From: Oceanispirochaeta crateris
Lineage (GTDB): Bacteria; Spirochaetota; Spirochaetia; DSM-2461
NCBI RefSeq assembly: GCF_008329965.1
Contig: NZ_CP036150.1
Location: 806,001 to 870,000, forward strand
Direction of reading: 5' to 3'
Length of the DNA stretch: 64,000 nt
Shown here: positions 24,360 through 33,257 of the stretch, piece after piece
Layout: the number at the start of each line of letters is the position of its first letter
Position numbering within the stretch: the stretch's first letter is position 1
Program-made: the position numbers and the translations under genes
Notes under the pieces: generated by a model
What the model was told of the DNA's origin: nothing
Seen by the model: the letters and a program-made list of their open reading frames with translations, nothing else
Database searches by the model: none

Positions 24360-24661
24360 TTTATCCTCCAGAGCTGTTTAATCATAATGATTTCAATATA
24401 TTGATAGGCCCCAAGAGGGCGTTTAATTGAAATTTTATATTCTATTTTACAGTTTGGTGTGGAAAGTTCAATAGATGTAAAGAAATTGTCTGAACAAAAA
24501 CAGTATTTATTTATTCTTTGAATATCCGTTGTAACTTTATTTAACTCTTTCAAATTGCTTGTGAAAAGGTTTTGAAATGCAATTGGAATGCCTTTGATTT
24601 GTTTATAGGCCCATAGTAAAAATAACTTTAAGAATCCTACAGATCGGTGTATAATGTTTTT
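24360..24661. other. Divergent intergenic region ackA / hydrolase
   Basis: AT-rich stretch of about 300 nt without a credible gene. It holds the ackA promoter candidate and a TATAAT directly before the hydrolase start. I see no riboswitch or RNA gene; short open frames here lack ribosome-binding sites. Confidence 0.6.
24444..24471 (-). promoter_or_regulatory. Candidate ackA promoter
   Basis: Minus-strand TTGAAC (24471-24466), 16-nt spacer, TAAAAT (24449-24444), about 85 nt before the ackA ATG. Confidence 0.35.
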
Positions 24662-25621
24662 GTGATACAGGACAATCCAAAGGAAACCGAGTCCCAGTCT
24701 TTTTCATTCCAAGGGGATGGATCAAACATTATTCATGGCCGAAAATGGCTGCCGACTCAACAAAAAATTAGAGCAGTTCTCATTATCAATCATGGAATGG
24801 CAGAGCATATTGACCGCTATGATTCTTTCGCCGTCTTTTTGGCCTCTCAGGGTATTGCTGTTTATGGTGAGGATCATCGAGGTCATGGAAAAACCGCAGG
24901 TTCTAAAGAAAATTTAGGATACTTTGCAGATGAAAAGGGTTGGATGAAGGTGATCGGTGATATCCGTGCACTTTATCTTCTTGTCATTGAAGAGCAAAAA
25001 GAGGTTCCAGTTTTGATGCTTGGTCACAGTATGGGTTCTTTTTTGACCAGACACTATCTGAGTCTTTATGGTTCAGAAATCCATGCCGCTATCATCTCTG
25101 GAACGGGTGATCAGCCGTCCATTGTATTATCATTAGCGTCTCTTATTTCCAATTTGGAAGCGGCATTGAAAGGAAAGCGCCATAGAAGCCAATTGATGGA
25201 TAAGCTCAGTTTTGGATCCAATAACAAAAAGTTCAAAACTGAAAGTTCCCATGGATTTGAGTGGCTCTCACGGGATGCGGAAAAGACTCGTCAGTATGTA
25301 GAAGATCCCTATTGTGGATTTGTGTGTACCTGCGGGTTCTATTCTGATCTTACCACTGGTTTGAAAATCATAGGCAGGCAACGCTGTTATGATTCGACAC
25401 CAAATCTATTACCACTTTTATTCTATTCTGGAAAGGATGATCCTGTCGGGAATTTTGGTAAGGGTGTGGAAAGGGTCGCCTCTTCTTATAGAAAATCTGG
25501 AAATCAAGATGTAACAGTGGTCCTCAAAGATAAAATGAGACATGAATGTCTCAATGAACTGGAAAGAGATGACTGTTATAAAGACATATTCAGTTGGATT
25601 GATTCCCAATTGAAAAGCTGA
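24662..25621 (+). CDS. Alpha/beta-hydrolase, monoacylglycerol lipase/lysophospholipase type
   Basis: About 319 residues. The Ser hydrolase triad is visible: nucleophile elbow LGHSMGSF, acid in FYSGKDDPVG, and His in KMRHECLNE. INHGMAEHIDRYDSF and GEDHRGHGKTAG are hallmarks of the serine aminopeptidase S33/monoglyceride lipase family, which releases fatty acids from monoglycerides or lysophospholipids. No signal peptide, so cytoplasmic. I place the start at GTG 24662, exactly 6 nt after a perfect TATAAT (24650-24655); the alternative GTG at 24647 would lie upstream of that box. No ribosome-binding site exists at either. Confidence 0.88.
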   Translation: MIQDNPKETESQSFSFQGDGSNIIHGRKWLPTQQKIRAVLIINHGMAEHIDRYDSFAVFLASQGIAVYGEDHRGHGKTAGSKENLGYFADEKGWMKVIGDIRALYLLVIEEQKEVPVLMLGHSMGSFLTRHYLSLYGSEIHAAIISGTGDQPSIVLSLASLISNLEAALKGKRHRSQLMDKLSFGSNNKKFKTESSHGFEWLSRDAEKTRQYVEDPYCGFVCTCGFYSDLTTGLKIIGRQRCYDSTPNLLPLLFYSGKDDPVGNFGKGVERVASSYRKSGNQDVTVVLKDKMRHECLNELERDDCYKDIFSWIDSQLKS

Positions 25622-25684
25622 AAAAGCAAACGCAAAGGGGAAATGTTTCATTTCATAGGATTTGAAACTAGTGAAAAAGGAGTT

Positions 25685-25720
25685 GAGGCTGCCACAGTTT
25701 TGAGGCAGCCTCTTTTTTTT
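25685..25720 (+). terminator. Terminator after the hydrolase gene
   Basis: 9-bp stem GAGGCTGCC/GGCAGCCTC, 10-nt loop, eight T. The T run touches the TTG that may start the next gene. Confidence 0.93.
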
Positions 25721-27032
25721 GAAGCATCAGTCCTTAAAAATCAGTTTTTACTGTATGCTTTTCATCCTTATCGTTTTTATACTGATCTGTTCTCCCCTCA
25801 TGTCGGATCAGGTTATCCGGGAGAGCTGGACATATAAAACAGAAAATAAGATTTTATACCGTATATCTGAAGAACAATTTCTTACAGAGCTTATGGTGAG
25901 GACCGATCAGGGGGGTGACACAAAGCCGGCGTATTTCATTTGGGATAGTCCTTCCATACAATTCGGGTCATTTGATCCTTCAGGGCTCTGGAAATTCATG
26001 TGTCTAAGTTCTCTAATCAGCGACAGCACTCTGCGACAGAATCATGGTCTAGTACCTAACAGAAATAACCTCGATCCTTTTGACCCTATTTCTGGGGCTC
26101 TCCTTTGGTCCCATAACGGGGGAGTACTAGCCCGGAAATCTGAAGGGGAAATCCAATCAGCCTTTTGGCAGGAATGTTCCATAACACCCTATACATCGAT
26201 GACACTGGGTCTATCAATTCTTTTCCCAGATTCACAGGACGCTTTAGAAGACTCATGGTTTGAGAATGAACTTATTCAGGATGATCAACCCGTTTATCAT
26301 CCGGGAATGGATGTTAAAAATGAAGGGAAAAATTATCGTTTTCATTTTCAGGGTGGAGGATCATTTTCTGAAAACAGAATTCCCGGATTTTCATTCCTTC
26401 CGGTTTATACTTGGTTTGGTGATTCTTGGGATTTAACCGGCAGGTACTGGTACAATTCTGAGTTCTGGGTGAACCAGAGTCTTGATAGGGTCAACTGGGT
26501 TCACTATTGGGATAGCAAGGCAAATGTGACCCCGACTCCTGCCTGTTTTATGACAATTTATTTTTATCAAGGATTCAAAGACGACGGATCAACACCCTGG
26601 GATGGGGTGCAGTTTAAAGCAGAGATTACGCCAGGTCCACTCTCTTTTCTTTTTGAGTTCACAGAAGATCGTGAACCGTTGGATGAATCCATCCTCAAGG
26701 TCAAAGGGTACCGCCTTATGGTAGCTGTGAGGACCGGTCTGTGGAGATCTCAGTTAGATGGGGAAATTGCACATGACAACAGCGGGATTTTAAAATGGTC
26801 TCTCATTCCCGAAGTCAAAAGAAGTCGTAAACAGGGGGGACACAGCCGCTTTTCCTGCCCTGTCCGCGCCGAGATCGGTACCACCAGTATTTTGCCACAG
26901 TGGGAAGAATCCTTCTACATTGGTTCTTTCAGTATAAAGGGGAAAGCCGGGTATGAATTTGTTTATCCCCGTGAGAACAGGAACCCATCCGAAGCAATCT
27001 TGCTGCGATTGCAGTTGGAGTGGAGTCATTGA
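25719..27032 (+). CDS. Secreted hypothetical protein, possible outer-membrane beta-barrel
   Basis: Up to 437 residues. TTG 25719 gives a complete signal peptide (basic MKHQSLKIS, then FYCMLFILIVFILICSPLM); ATG 25755 would drop the basic part. Neither has a ribosome-binding site, and the TTG overlaps the preceding terminator's T run, so the start is unsure. The mature part is rich in Trp, Tyr, Phe, Gly and Ser with alternating hydrophobic patterns (GPLSFLFEFTEDRE, RLMVAVRTGLWRSQL) and ends in LRLQLEWSH, compatible with a beta-barrel. I recognise no family. The neighbouring convergent gene is a GH18 hydrolase. Confidence 0.6.
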   Translation: MKHQSLKISFYCMLFILIVFILICSPLMSDQVIRESWTYKTENKILYRISEEQFLTELMVRTDQGGDTKPAYFIWDSPSIQFGSFDPSGLWKFMCLSSLISDSTLRQNHGLVPNRNNLDPFDPISGALLWSHNGGVLARKSEGEIQSAFWQECSITPYTSMTLGLSILFPDSQDALEDSWFENELIQDDQPVYHPGMDVKNEGKNYRFHFQGGGSFSENRIPGFSFLPVYTWFGDSWDLTGRYWYNSEFWVNQSLDRVNWVHYWDSKANVTPTPACFMTIYFYQGFKDDGSTPWDGVQFKAEITPGPLSFLFEFTEDREPLDESILKVKGYRLMVAVRTGLWRSQLDGEIAHDNSGILKWSLIPEVKRSRKQGGHSRFSCPVRAEIGTTSILPQWEESFYIGSFSIKGKAGYEFVYPRENRNPSEAILLRLQLEWSH

Positions 27033-27040
27033 CAAATCCG

Positions 27041-28090
27041 CTATTGAAGAGATTCGAAGAGGGTAAGGGTTAGAGATTTTTCACTCAAACTATCCTGGCC
27101 GATTTCCCAGACAAAGAATCCGCCGAGACCAAGCTCCTTTCCCAGCTCAGTTTTTTTGCTTACAGTATCCGCTCCATTAAAATAGTATCCCTGAGCTTCA
27201 TCTTCATGAGCTAATAGAGAATTCTGTCTGACAATCTCCTTGTAGGATTGGGATTTTTTCCAATAGTCGGGAGAGTAACCGTCAAAAATTCTCCCATAAT
27301 AGGGAATCCCCATCCATAGTTTCTCAGGAGGGATGTCATACCGAGCGATCATGTATTCAAGGGCTTCTCTGGTACTTTCCAAGGTTGAATGGCGGCCATA
27401 AAAATCATAGGTCATTAAATGGATCTTATCGGGCAGCTGATAGGCCTCATCGGGGAGTGAACGGAATCTGCTGACGGCTATGGAAAGCGATTTCTGCTTC
27501 GTTTCAGATAAATCTCTTAAATCAGTTAAGAAATCCATATAGAATTCTTTTTCCTGATCATTTCCAGGAAACTCCCAATCCAGATCTATGCCCTGCAGTT
27601 GGTATTCGTCCAATAAATTTGAGAGTTCCCTCAGAAAGAGATCCTTCTTGGTTTCATCCCTCAGCATAGGAATAAAATCACTGGAAGACCCGCTAATACA
27701 GAGATTCAGATTTGCATTCTTTAAAGTTGAAAAACGCTTCAAATAGGTTAATTGATCAACCATATCAACCGGGATAAAGGGATCTCCATTGGGGGGAATC
27801 TGAAGAGAAAAGAAGTAGACCTCATCAAAATGATTTAAAATGAATTCCCCTCTGCTGAAATTATAATTGGCCGGAAGTGTCTGGGATTTACTGAAATCTA
27901 TTCCCCTGGCAAAAGGATGCATTCGATACCAGGCGGTTCTGCCGGAAAAATCCTGAGGGAATAATTGCTTCATTCTATAGGAAGGAAGATAGGTTTCCAG
28001 TTTTACAGATGATTGGCCTTGTACAGACGGAATCAGTAAAATTTGGGAAATGAGAAAAAAAATGGGTATAATAGGTTTGAAAAAATTCAT
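27041..28090 (-). CDS. Secreted GH18 family glycoside hydrolase (chitinase-like)
   Basis: 349 residues from the ATG at 28090 (GGGAG 5 nt upstream), opening with a signal peptide ending near SVQGQ. The GH18 active-site signature DxxDxDxE is present as LQGIDLDWEFPG, with the catalytic Glu followed by FPG. LMTYDFYGRHS (the conserved substrate Tyr-Asp) and GGFFVWEIGQDS (the C-terminal Trp) are also family features. GH18 enzymes cleave beta-1,4 GlcNAc polymers, either chitin or peptidoglycan. No chitin-binding domain is attached, so peptidoglycan or chito-oligomer cleavage are both possible. Confidence 0.9.
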   Translation of the reverse strand: MNFFKPIIPIFFLISQILLIPSVQGQSSVKLETYLPSYRMKQLFPQDFSGRTAWYRMHPFARGIDFSKSQTLPANYNFSRGEFILNHFDEVYFFSLQIPPNGDPFIPVDMVDQLTYLKRFSTLKNANLNLCISGSSSDFIPMLRDETKKDLFLRELSNLLDEYQLQGIDLDWEFPGNDQEKEFYMDFLTDLRDLSETKQKSLSIAVSRFRSLPDEAYQLPDKIHLMTYDFYGRHSTLESTREALEYMIARYDIPPEKLWMGIPYYGRIFDGYSPDYWKKSQSYKEIVRQNSLLAHEDEAQGYYFNGADTVSKKTELGKELGLGGFFVWEIGQDSLSEKSLTLTLFESLQ

Positions 28091-28239
28091 GAACACTCCC
28101 GGATCTGTTGGAAGAAGTATTATAGCCGTCCCGTATTTTATGGTAAAGTCATTCTCTCCTGATTTACAAAACAGATGCTTTTTCTCATAATTGATTTAGA
28201 AATAAGCAATTTAAGAACAAAATTCCATAGGAGATCATT

Positions 28240-28575
28240 TTGAATATACAGATCATTGGTAAAAAGAAATGCCAGGATACCAGAAAAGCCGAGCGTTTTT
28301 TCAAAGAGAGAGGTCATAAATATTTTACACTTGATTTGAATGAGAAAGCACTAAGCCCGGGAGAGTTGAGAAACATTCTAGCAAAGGTTTCCTCCGATGA
28401 TCTGGTCGATAAAGACTCAAAATTGTATAAACAAAAATTTTCCTTTATGGATTTTGATCCGGAGGAAGAACTCTTGGCCCATCCCGACTTGATCAAAACA
28501 CCAATCATACGTTGCGATGGTAAGGTTTGTGTCGGATATAAACCGGAGACATGGAAGACCTGGATTGAAGGCTGA
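28240..28575 (+). CDS. ArsC/Spx-family thioredoxin-fold protein
   Basis: 111 residues starting at TTG 28240, with TAGGAG about 8 nt upstream. The single active-site Cys lies in IGKKKCQDTRKAERFFKERG, the CxxT(R) layout of arsenate reductase/YffB proteins, and the cis-Pro region is KTPIIRCDGKVCVGY. Real ArsC would carry arginines contacting arsenate that I cannot confirm. Function is therefore open: glutathione/thiol-dependent reductase-like. It overlaps the start of the following metallo-hydrolase by 11 nt, so they are likely co-translated. Confidence 0.85.
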   Translation: MNIQIIGKKKCQDTRKAERFFKERGHKYFTLDLNEKALSPGELRNILAKVSSDDLVDKDSKLYKQKFSFMDFDPEEELLAHPDLIKTPIIRCDGKVCVGYKPETWKTWIEG

Positions 28576-29359
28576 TTCCACACGCTTTGCAATTTTAGGG
28601 AGTGGTTCGGCAGCCAATGGCTATGTTTTTGAGTCGGGCAACTTTTCTTTTATCATTGATAATGGATATTCTTTATCGGAATTCCGGCGTCGGATGAAAC
28701 AGCTTGACTTCAGCGAATCCAAACTGACTTTTATTTTTCTTACACATCATCACAGTGATCATTTTAAGGGGGTAGAGCCTCTTTCTTCCGCACTGGGTAT
28801 TCCCGTGGTAACCCATAAAGACATGCCTCTGGAAAAATACTGCAAAAAAGAAGGACTTCATCGACTCGATATAATTCCCGGCAAAGAATATAGCTTTGAT
28901 TCTCTGCAATTTCGCTGTTTTGAAACTTCCCATGATGCAGCTTCTTCCGTAGGTTATCATTTTACATTGAACAATCTGAGCTTTACAATTATAACCGATA
29001 CGGGGATTGTCAGTGACGAAATGATGTTTCTTGCAGCCAAATCGGATTACCTGTTTCTGGAATCTAACTATTCTCCAGAACTTCTCCATAACGGTCCTTA
29101 TCCTGATTTCTTGAAACGCAGAATCCTCTCAGACAAGGGACATCTTTCCAATCTTGATGCTGCTGTTTGCATGAGCCGTCTGTCAGAAATGGAGAATCTT
29201 AGGCTTAAAAAGATATTTCTCTGTCATTTATCCGAAAAAAATAATAATGTGGAAAAAGTAAAAGAAGAAGTCTCGCGGATTTACGAAGGGGCAATTCCCT
29301 ATGCTATCTGCCCCAGGAATGACTGTCTCAGTCAGAAAACACTCATTCGCTCAGACTGA
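28565..29359 (+). CDS. Metallo-beta-lactamase-fold hydrolase (YycJ/WalJ-like)
   Basis: 264 residues from TTG 28565 (GGAAGA 6 nt before), overlapping the ArsC-like stop by 11 nt; an in-frame ATG at 28517 would add 16 residues that do not resemble the family. The protein opens with TRFAILGSGSAANGYVFESG, typical of YycJ-type proteins, and has the zinc motif THHHSDH near residues 59-65, FETSHDAASSVGY, and IITDTGIVSDE carrying the bridging Asp. YycJ/WalJ is an exonuclease-like metallohydrolase linked to DNA repair and cell-wall signalling. Substrate unproven. Confidence 0.88.
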   Translation: MKADSTRFAILGSGSAANGYVFESGNFSFIIDNGYSLSEFRRRMKQLDFSESKLTFIFLTHHHSDHFKGVEPLSSALGIPVVTHKDMPLEKYCKKEGLHRLDIIPGKEYSFDSLQFRCFETSHDAASSVGYHFTLNNLSFTIITDTGIVSDEMMFLAAKSDYLFLESNYSPELLHNGPYPDFLKRRILSDKGHLSNLDAAVCMSRLSEMENLRLKKIFLCHLSEKNNNVEKVKEEVSRIYEGAIPYAICPRNDCLSQKTLIRSD

Positions 29360-29385
29360 TTTAAATATCAATGGAGGTAATAGGG

Positions 29386-31323
29386 ATGACAACCGGCAGT
29401 TGGTTCTGGAATGCAGTTTGGGAATTTCTCCCTGAAATCAATGATTTTGATAAAGGAATAAGCGGGAAAGACCTCCCGGTTCGAGTGGTTTCTCAGTTAA
29501 GAGATTTTATGAGTATCCTTTCTGAAAAAGATCCTCCCGTATTAGAAAATCCCTCTTTCCTGGCTCAGGCAGCTAGTCTTATCAGTCAGGAATGGATGAC
29601 TCCCGAGGCTGCAAACTTCAGAAAGAAGGCTTCATCCCTCGTTGCTGATGGCCTCTGGTCTACCTCTGATCTTCTGGATTTGTTCTTTCCGGAATACTCC
29701 TTCGGTGGGAATTCTGCAGATGAGCAGGAATCATATATCAGAAACAAGAGAACAATCCAGGTCAAAAGCCTGAATCCCAACCCTGTGATTGATCCATCTA
29801 AAGAAATGGTTTTTACCTCCAATGTGCTAATGACTCTCCCACCCGAGGAATACAAGAATCGCTTGACTCCTGAGATGCTGGAAAAAGTCACATTGATTGA
29901 ACAGGAACAGCAGAAATACTGGTTTGATCATCCCATTTTCATGGGAGTTGACAAGGATTCCAATGAAATGATTTACGGGCTTAAGGGCCTGGCCGAAGCC
30001 TTCGCTTTTGAAAAAACTGAAGGGATTGTCCCTGCACAAAGCCGTATGACGGTTCTTCTCTCCCTGTCTGTCACGCATGACGGCCTTAAATCCATTGCAC
30101 CCGAGTATCTTGCCTCGGAACTTGCTGGATGCGAAGGTCTGGAAGATCTGGATGTATTCTTATTTACAGAAGAGGATACACAGCTTCTCTCTTCTTCACT
30201 ATTTAAAATACTGGGGAGGGAAGATGAGGATAATCCCATTGCCAGGGTTTTTGGCGTAGATGGCCGATATGGCCGGCATTACAGTTTTCTAAAAGCCGTT
30301 GTTCCCCTATGGTCCCTTGTGATGGATTCTAATGTGAAGGGAACCTTTAAGATCGATCTGGATCAGGTATTTCCCCAGGCAAAGCTAAAAAATGAAACCG
30401 GAAAGACAGCTTTTCAACACTTTCAAACACCCCTGTGGGGAGCTTTGGGGCAGGACGGCCGCGGTAAGAAAGTGGAACTGGGAATGATTGCCGGAGCCCT
30501 TGTAAATGAAAAAGATATTTCCCAATCAATTTATACACCGGATGTTCCGCTTCCACCCGTGGATATGGAGCTCCAGGGTGAAAACCGCATCTTCTTTAAA
30601 CAACATCCCATGGCGGTTTCGACTCTGGCGGAAATGATGACATGTTATGGAAAGGAGGGGCAGCCCGATGGAAAAACCAGCTGTTTAAGCCGGGTTCATG
30701 TGACAGGCGGAACAAATGGAATCCTCTGTTCATCCCTTCGCAGGATAAAGCCTTTTACACCGGGTTTTATTGGAAGAGCCGAAGATCAAGCATACATTCT
30801 GTCTGTCCTGAACGGACAAACAGAGCCTGGGCTGCGCTATGTTCATGAACCGGGTTTGATCATGAGGCATGATAAGGATGCTTTTGCTGCCGATTCAATT
30901 GCCGCCGCAAAGCTTGGAACATGGGTTGCTGACTTACTGCGGATTTTGTATTTTAGTTATTACGCTTCTTTTCTTCCCGGTGGAGTAGAACGCATCAAAG
31001 AGGAATTGGATCCTTTCACAGGTTGTTTTATAAGTTCTACCCCTTATATCAAGGTTTTCTTGCGACTCGTCTTAAAAATCCTTGAATCACCCAAGGATAG
31101 TGAAGCTCTTTTGAATTTAGCCGAAATTCAGCTCAAACCATTTTTGTCGGGAGAAGAAAATATGCTTACCGTAAGGGAACAATGGATAAGCGAACGGTAT
31201 GCCTGGGATCTGTACTATGAGGCTCTGGACAAACTGGAAGAGGGAATCAAAATGAATGATTCTAAAACAAAAAAAGAAGTCTCTATTATGAAATCGCGCC
31301 TTGAGGATTGCCGTATTAGTTGA
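29386..31323 (+). CDS. Unassigned large protein, possible GT-A-type glycosyltransferase
   Basis: 645 residues from the ATG at 29386 (GGAGG 8 nt upstream). No signal peptide. I do not recognise a named family. The central region shows a glycosyltransferase-like order of motifs: a strand-turn LEDLDVFLFTEEDTQ, an Asp-x-Asp (FKIDLDQVFP, about D324/D326) that could bind metal-nucleotide sugar, VTGGTNGILCSSLRRIKPF near 437-455, GRAEDQAYILSVL (an ED pair as in the catalytic base position), and YVHEPGLIMRHDK with a late His. N- and C-terminal parts (about 1-200 and 520-645) are mostly helical. The DHH gene converges on it, overlapping by 8 nt. Confidence 0.6.
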   Translation: MTTGSWFWNAVWEFLPEINDFDKGISGKDLPVRVVSQLRDFMSILSEKDPPVLENPSFLAQAASLISQEWMTPEAANFRKKASSLVADGLWSTSDLLDLFFPEYSFGGNSADEQESYIRNKRTIQVKSLNPNPVIDPSKEMVFTSNVLMTLPPEEYKNRLTPEMLEKVTLIEQEQQKYWFDHPIFMGVDKDSNEMIYGLKGLAEAFAFEKTEGIVPAQSRMTVLLSLSVTHDGLKSIAPEYLASELAGCEGLEDLDVFLFTEEDTQLLSSSLFKILGREDEDNPIARVFGVDGRYGRHYSFLKAVVPLWSLVMDSNVKGTFKIDLDQVFPQAKLKNETGKTAFQHFQTPLWGALGQDGRGKKVELGMIAGALVNEKDISQSIYTPDVPLPPVDMELQGENRIFFKQHPMAVSTLAEMMTCYGKEGQPDGKTSCLSRVHVTGGTNGILCSSLRRIKPFTPGFIGRAEDQAYILSVLNGQTEPGLRYVHEPGLIMRHDKDAFAADSIAAAKLGTWVADLLRILYFSYYASFLPGGVERIKEELDPFTGCFISSTPYIKVFLRLVLKILESPKDSEALLNLAEIQLKPFLSGEENMLTVREQWISERYAWDLYYEALDKLEEGIKMNDSKTKKEVSIMKSRLEDCRIS

Positions 31324-32287
31324 TCAGATCTTTCAGGCTGGCAAACCAGGATTCAGGGTCGGCAGGTATGTCAGAATCTAGGATTCCGCCTGCCATTTGC
31401 TTATGTCCACCTCCACGCCCCTTACCAGCAGTGAATGCTTTCATAATAACAGAGGCGTCCTTATCATCCCAATTGTTGCGAAAGGAGAGGGAGATCTGAT
31501 CGTTATTGCAAGCAAAAAGACAGACAAAATGGATTTCCTGCAGGGAGAGGATGAAATCACCCAGAATCCCCATCAGATTCTTCGGACAGCCATCGGGTAA
31601 GTAACAGAAGGCCATGCCCTTGGATACAACCAGATTGGTCAGGAGTTTTCGGTAATAATCCAGATCTGTCAGTTGTATATTATTTCTGAGGATGTTGTTC
31701 ACAAGGCCCTTGTCAGAGTAGGGAAAGAGGTATGTGAGGGCTGCCAGATCCATTTCTGTCATACCCCGGGTAAAGAGATCTGTATCCCTTGCCAGACCTA
31801 TATAGAGAGCCGAAGCCACGGCAGCGGTGGGAATGACTTCCTGCTCCTGATAGTATTCGCATATCATGGTAGAACAGGAGCCGTATTCCGGTCTTATATC
31901 AATCATTTTCACATCATCCGTTGTGAGGCTCTTATGATGGTCTATGACGGCAATTTCTTTGCCGATCAGATCTTCCACATTGGCGTTTCCTTTACAGCCA
32001 TCTACAATGATGATCCTATCCGAATTTGTCAGTTCATAATGTTTCCAGTGGTGGATCGGGATGTTGAGGTGGGCAATCATCTGGATGAGAGCATGCCTTT
32101 GAAGTTCACCATCGTAGATGATTCCTGCATTGATGCCTTTTGCATTCAGGAGCTCTTTCAAGCCAAAGGCGGCTGCAACTGCATCCGGATCTGGAAAATT
32201 ATGAGTTTGAATAAAGATTCTTCCCTCTTTATCCTTGAGGCTGTGAATCAGAATATCCGAAAAGATAAGCAACTCCTGATAGTACAA
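31316..32287 (-). CDS. DHH/DHHA1 phosphoesterase (NrnA-like)
   Basis: 323 residues from TTG 32287, with CAGGA close upstream. The DHH domain shows IQTHNFPDPDAVAAAFGL (metal-binding His and Asp residues), IIIVDGCKGN and the name-giving VIDHHKS. The DHHA1 domain ends with GKGRGGGHKQMAGG. Family members hydrolyse nano-RNA dinucleotides, pAp or cyclic dinucleotides. Which of these applies cannot be told from sequence; no PAS/GGDEF part is present, so it is not GdpP. It overlaps the previous convergent gene by 8 nt and is divergent from rbgA. Confidence 0.9.
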   Translation of the reverse strand: MYYQELLIFSDILIHSLKDKEGRIFIQTHNFPDPDAVAAAFGLKELLNAKGINAGIIYDGELQRHALIQMIAHLNIPIHHWKHYELTNSDRIIIVDGCKGNANVEDLIGKEIAVIDHHKSLTTDDVKMIDIRPEYGSCSTMICEYYQEQEVIPTAAVASALYIGLARDTDLFTRGMTEMDLAALTYLFPYSDKGLVNNILRNNIQLTDLDYYRKLLTNLVVSKGMAFCYLPDGCPKNLMGILGDFILSLQEIHFVCLFACNNDQISLSFRNNWDDKDASVIMKAFTAGKGRGGGHKQMAGGILDSDIPADPESWFASLKDLIN

Positions 32288-32354
32288 TTATCCTGCTTGG
32301 TTTATGATCATACAGGATACAATTTGACTATAGAATAATACAGGAGTACCACCC

Positions 32355-33257
32355 ATGTCCATTCAATGGTTTCCAGGACATATGACCAGAACAAAAAAAT
32401 TAATTCTTGAGAATCTCAAGAAAGTAGATATGGTCATTGAAATTCTGGATGCACGAGCTCCATTAGCCAGCAGAAACCCCCTTCTGGAAGAACTCACAAA
32501 GGGGAAACCCAGACTCATTTTGCTCAATAAATCAGATCTTGCAGATCCCATTATGACTCAAAAATGGATAAGAACTTTGACCGAGGGAAACAGTATCAAG
32601 GCTGTTGCTGTCAACTCAAGGAATATCAGATCTCTAAAAGCCGTGCCTAAAGAGTGTAAAATTCTCTGCCGGGATAAGAAGTGGGTAAATCGGCGCCCAG
32701 TAAGAACTATGATCGTAGGAATCCCCAATGTAGGGAAGTCTACGGTGATTAATACTCTGTCGGGGAAGAAGAAAGCCGCAGCTGCCAATCAACCCGGGGT
32801 GACAAAGGATATGCAGCATGTACCCGTTTCTCGGGAACTTCAGATCCTGGATACTCCCGGTATCCTCTGGCATAAGTTTGATGATCAATTGGTAGGGCTG
32901 AAACTAGGAGCCCTTGGTTCCATTAAGGATGCGGTTCTTTTGCTTGACCAGATAGCCCTGGGAACTCTACTTTTTCTTAGAAATAGTTACCCTGAGCGCT
33001 TGGTAAAACGGTATAAACTGACCTCTCCCGAAGAGAACCAACCCGATGGGATTCAAATAGACACACAGGAACCTCATGATCTCCTGGAAATGATTGGCAA
33101 AAATAGGGGATTGATTCTTCCTGGTGGGGAGGTGGATCTGGAAAGAACATCCCGCATGTTTCTCAAGGAATTACGGGATGGTATCATTGGCCCTATCAGT
33201 CTTGAAAATCCATCAGATCCGGATTTTGGATGGAATTTTATTCAGGAAGAGCAATGA
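32355..33257 (+). CDS. rbgA: Ribosome biogenesis GTPase RbgA (YlqF)
   Basis: 300 residues. A circularly permuted GTPase: G4 LLNKSDLAD lies upstream of G1 IVGIPNVGKST and G3 LDTPGIL. The start IQWFPGHMTRTKK is characteristic of RbgA/YlqF, which is needed for late 50S subunit assembly. The C-terminal ANTAR-like region is present. GGAG lies about 9 nt before the ATG. Its 3' end overlaps the convergent secreted protein by 20 nt. Confidence 0.96.
   Translation: MSIQWFPGHMTRTKKLILENLKKVDMVIEILDARAPLASRNPLLEELTKGKPRLILLNKSDLADPIMTQKWIRTLTEGNSIKAVAVNSRNIRSLKAVPKECKILCRDKKWVNRRPVRTMIVGIPNVGKSTVINTLSGKKKAAAANQPGVTKDMQHVPVSRELQILDTPGILWHKFDDQLVGLKLGALGSIKDAVLLLDQIALGTLLFLRNSYPERLVKRYKLTSPEENQPDGIQIDTQEPHDLLEMIGKNRGLILPGGEVDLERTSRMFLKELRDGIIGPISLENPSDPDFGWNFIQEEQ

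Noticed and set aside
24360-24553. Minus-strand open frame of 68 codons upstream of ackA
   Set aside because: No ribosome-binding site, AT-rich composition, and it overlaps the likely ackA promoter.
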